Below, one piece after another: positions 3,994 to 5,390 of a stretch of 5,390 nt of DNA (its first letter is position 1; every line of letters starts with the position of its first letter). Made by a program: the position numbers and the translations under genes. The notes below the pieces were generated by a model, which was not told the origin of the DNA, did not search any database, and was given only the letters and a program-made list of their open reading frames with translations. Source of the stretch: Deltaproteobacteria bacterium (GTDB lineage Bacteria > Desulfobacterota > Desulfarculia > Adiutricales > Adiutricaceae); contig JAIRZX010000584.1 of the NCBI GenBank assembly GCA_031267005.1, positions 1 through 5,390 of the forward strand, read 5' to 3'.

Positions 3994-5390
3994 TCAAGGA
4001 CGCCATGTTTTGACGGCCTTCCCGTTTCCGGTTGCGGTAGTCGGGACCGCGTCCTGGAGTTTGCTGTTGATGAGGACCTTCTGCCTGAAACGGATCCTCG
4101 CTTCTGAGGAGGCGTAAACTCCTACTGCGGCTACGTAGATTTTTTTGGCGGACCCAAAAAGGGGGAGAGCGTATTTTTTCTTTTCCGCCTGCTTGAAGGC
4201 TCTTGCGACGCAATGGTCCAGGAGTTCAGACACCCTTTCCTCCTTTATTTGGCGCCTGGCCTTTTCATGCTTGATCTCGATTGCGACAACATGGCCATTG
4301 GGCGATTCGTAAAGCAGATCTACCCTCCCGTCGCCCAGGTTCACCTCCATTCTCGCCCGTTGGCCCTTTATATTAAGTAAGGTATTCATCATCACTTGGG
4401 GTACAAGCTCTACATGAATATGAAGAAAAGAAATAATTTCCGCAAGGCAGGAAGAAAAAAGGAAAGAGCATTGCTTTTCGTTGCATTTGTCAAATGCGTC
4501 GACGAATTTGCCGTACTTGGAGTTGATATTTTCAGAGGGGTTTGACAGCATGCCGTTTTTATGGACGAATTCTTGGATAATGGAGTAGCCGATCTCGTTG
4601 TTTGGGACCTTAAGAGAGTATACCCTAATCCCGCTGGACATGTCGATGCTGTCTATAGTTAAGTAACCGGCTTGGAAAAGAGCGGCCTCGTCATTTATAT
4701 TGTTGATGTCCGACAGCGGCAGTTTATCTTCTATCTTGAAACTTTTTGAAAAAATTTTAAAATAGCTGTCGTTTTTAAGCGTCAGCAGACTGATAAAAAG
4801 CGGGGAACCGGAATTATACCAGTAATAGTTAAAAAATTGATTTCTAAAAAAATTCATAATTGAGAAAGGGTTTAGCAGATTATTTTTCCCATCCCAGCTG
4901 TACCCGTCGTACCATTCCATGAGTTTGGATATGAGGGTTTTCCGTGTTGCATCGGCAGGTAAAAATTTGTGATTTTGAAGATTTTTTAGGGTAGCATCCA
5001 AGTGAAGACTGAAATATCGATTGATTTCCTCTTCAGTAAATCCGCATATAGAGGCGTACCTATCTTCCAAGGTGATGTCAACTATGCTGTTGAAGCCAGA
5101 AAACAAAGACATCTGTATGAACTTGGTGATACCGGTTACTAGCGCGAACCGCAACATGGGTAAGCTATTCTTGACGGAACTATAAAAATCATGGAGTAAA
5201 TATCTGACGCCGAGGACTGAGTTTCCGTCGAGAATATTGCCGATTAAAGGATAATCGTACTCGTCTACAAGAAACACGACGTTTCTCGGAGCTCCGTCTC
5301 GCGGCGCAAACCCGGCTTTAACGCTGTCGATTGCCTGCTTTTCCGACAAACTTTCTATGATTATCGATATGTCAGACACATCGTTGACAG
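3994..5390 (-). CDS. AAA-ATPase-like / PD-(D/E)XK nuclease family protein, N-terminus outside window
   Basis: This belongs to the AAA-ATPase-like (PF09820) plus PDDEXK_9 (formerly DUF1703) architecture, common in anaerobic gut and host-associated bacteria and functionally uncharacterised. The frame stays open to the window edge (the last three full codons read V-N-D), so the GTG at 5377-5379 is almost surely internal. The usual N-terminal P-loop segment (RPRRFGKT type) lies beyond 5390. Counting from that GTG, the visible ATPase part has a Walker B-like strand VVFLVDEYDYPL (34-45), FALVTGITKF (78-87), the SLFSGFNSIVDIT block (91-103) and CGFTEEEI (112-119). LMEWYDGYSW (153-162) and LLNPFSI (168-174) then fit the family pattern. 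The C-terminal nuclease core is GRVDLLYES followed by VVAIEIKHEK, giving candidate catalytic Asp353, Glu368 and Lys370, then QAEKKKYA and a closing IYVAAVGVY strand. The catalytic motifs look intact. The middle is very AT-rich (17 of 60 G or C at 4741-4800), unlike cheA, which suggests horizontal acquisition. It converges on the secreted-protein gene. Confidence 0.93.
   Translation of the reverse strand, partial: VNDVSDISIIIESLSEKQAIDSVKAGFAPRDGAPRNVVFLVDEYDYPLIGNILDGNSVLGVRYLLHDFYSSVKNSLPMLRFALVTGITKFIQMSLFSGFNSIVDITLEDRYASICGFTEEEINRYFSLHLDATLKNLQNHKFLPADATRKTLISKLMEWYDGYSWDGKNNLLNPFSIMNFFRNQFFNYYWYNSGSPLFISLLTLKNDSYFKIFSKSFKIEDKLPLSDINNINDEAALFQAGYLTIDSIDMSSGIRVYSLKVPNNEIGYSIIQEFVHKNGMLSNPSENINSKYGKFVDAFDKCNEKQCSFLFSSCLAEIISFLHIHVELVPQVMMNTLLNIKGQRARMEVNLGDGRVDLLYESPNGHVVAIEIKHEKARRQIKEERVSELLDHCVARAFKQAEKKKYALPLFGSAKKIYVAAVGVYASSEARIRFRQKVLINSKLQDAVPTTATGNGKAVKTWRP

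Overview
The window carries two gene fragments that run off its ends, one complete small gene between them, and two long non-coding stretches. Left to right: the C-terminal part of a CheA chemotaxis histidine kinase (+, 1-1458); about 800 bases without a convincing gene, G-rich and repetitive at first and then AT-rich; a promoter, a structured leader and a complete gene for a secreted proline/glycine/glutamine-rich protein of 228 residues (+, 2441-3127); about 870 bases between convergent genes, holding a strong intrinsic terminator and several short repeat clusters; and the C-terminal three quarters or so of an AAA-ATPase-like / PD-(D/E)XK nuclease protein (-, 3994-5390).

The organism is a bacterium with a high-GC core genome. 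In cheA, 46 of 60 bases at 601-660 are G or C, and third positions are mostly G or C. A Sec-type signal peptide and a CheA kinase fit a motile or formerly motile Gram-negative anaerobe. The AAA-ATPase-like/PDDEXK family is mostly expanded in anaerobic, host-associated or gut bacteria. A Desulfobacterota-like lineage would fit the CheA style, but that is a guess and the window does not settle it.

Base composition is a mosaic. The middle of the nuclease gene has only 17 of 60 G or C at 4741-4800, and 1921-1980 has 11 of 60. Together with the family's patchy distribution, this suggests that the nuclease gene was acquired horizontally.

The three genes do not look like one operon or one pathway. 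CheA ends with no close downstream gene. The secreted protein appears to have its own promoter and terminator. The nuclease gene faces the other two. I found no clear new multi-gene system. The most unusual items are the secreted protein with its unrecognised two-cysteine C-terminal domain and structured leader, the nested-repeat element at 3364-3471, the G-run repeats just after cheA, and two small ORFs chained by overlaps behind the nuclease gene.
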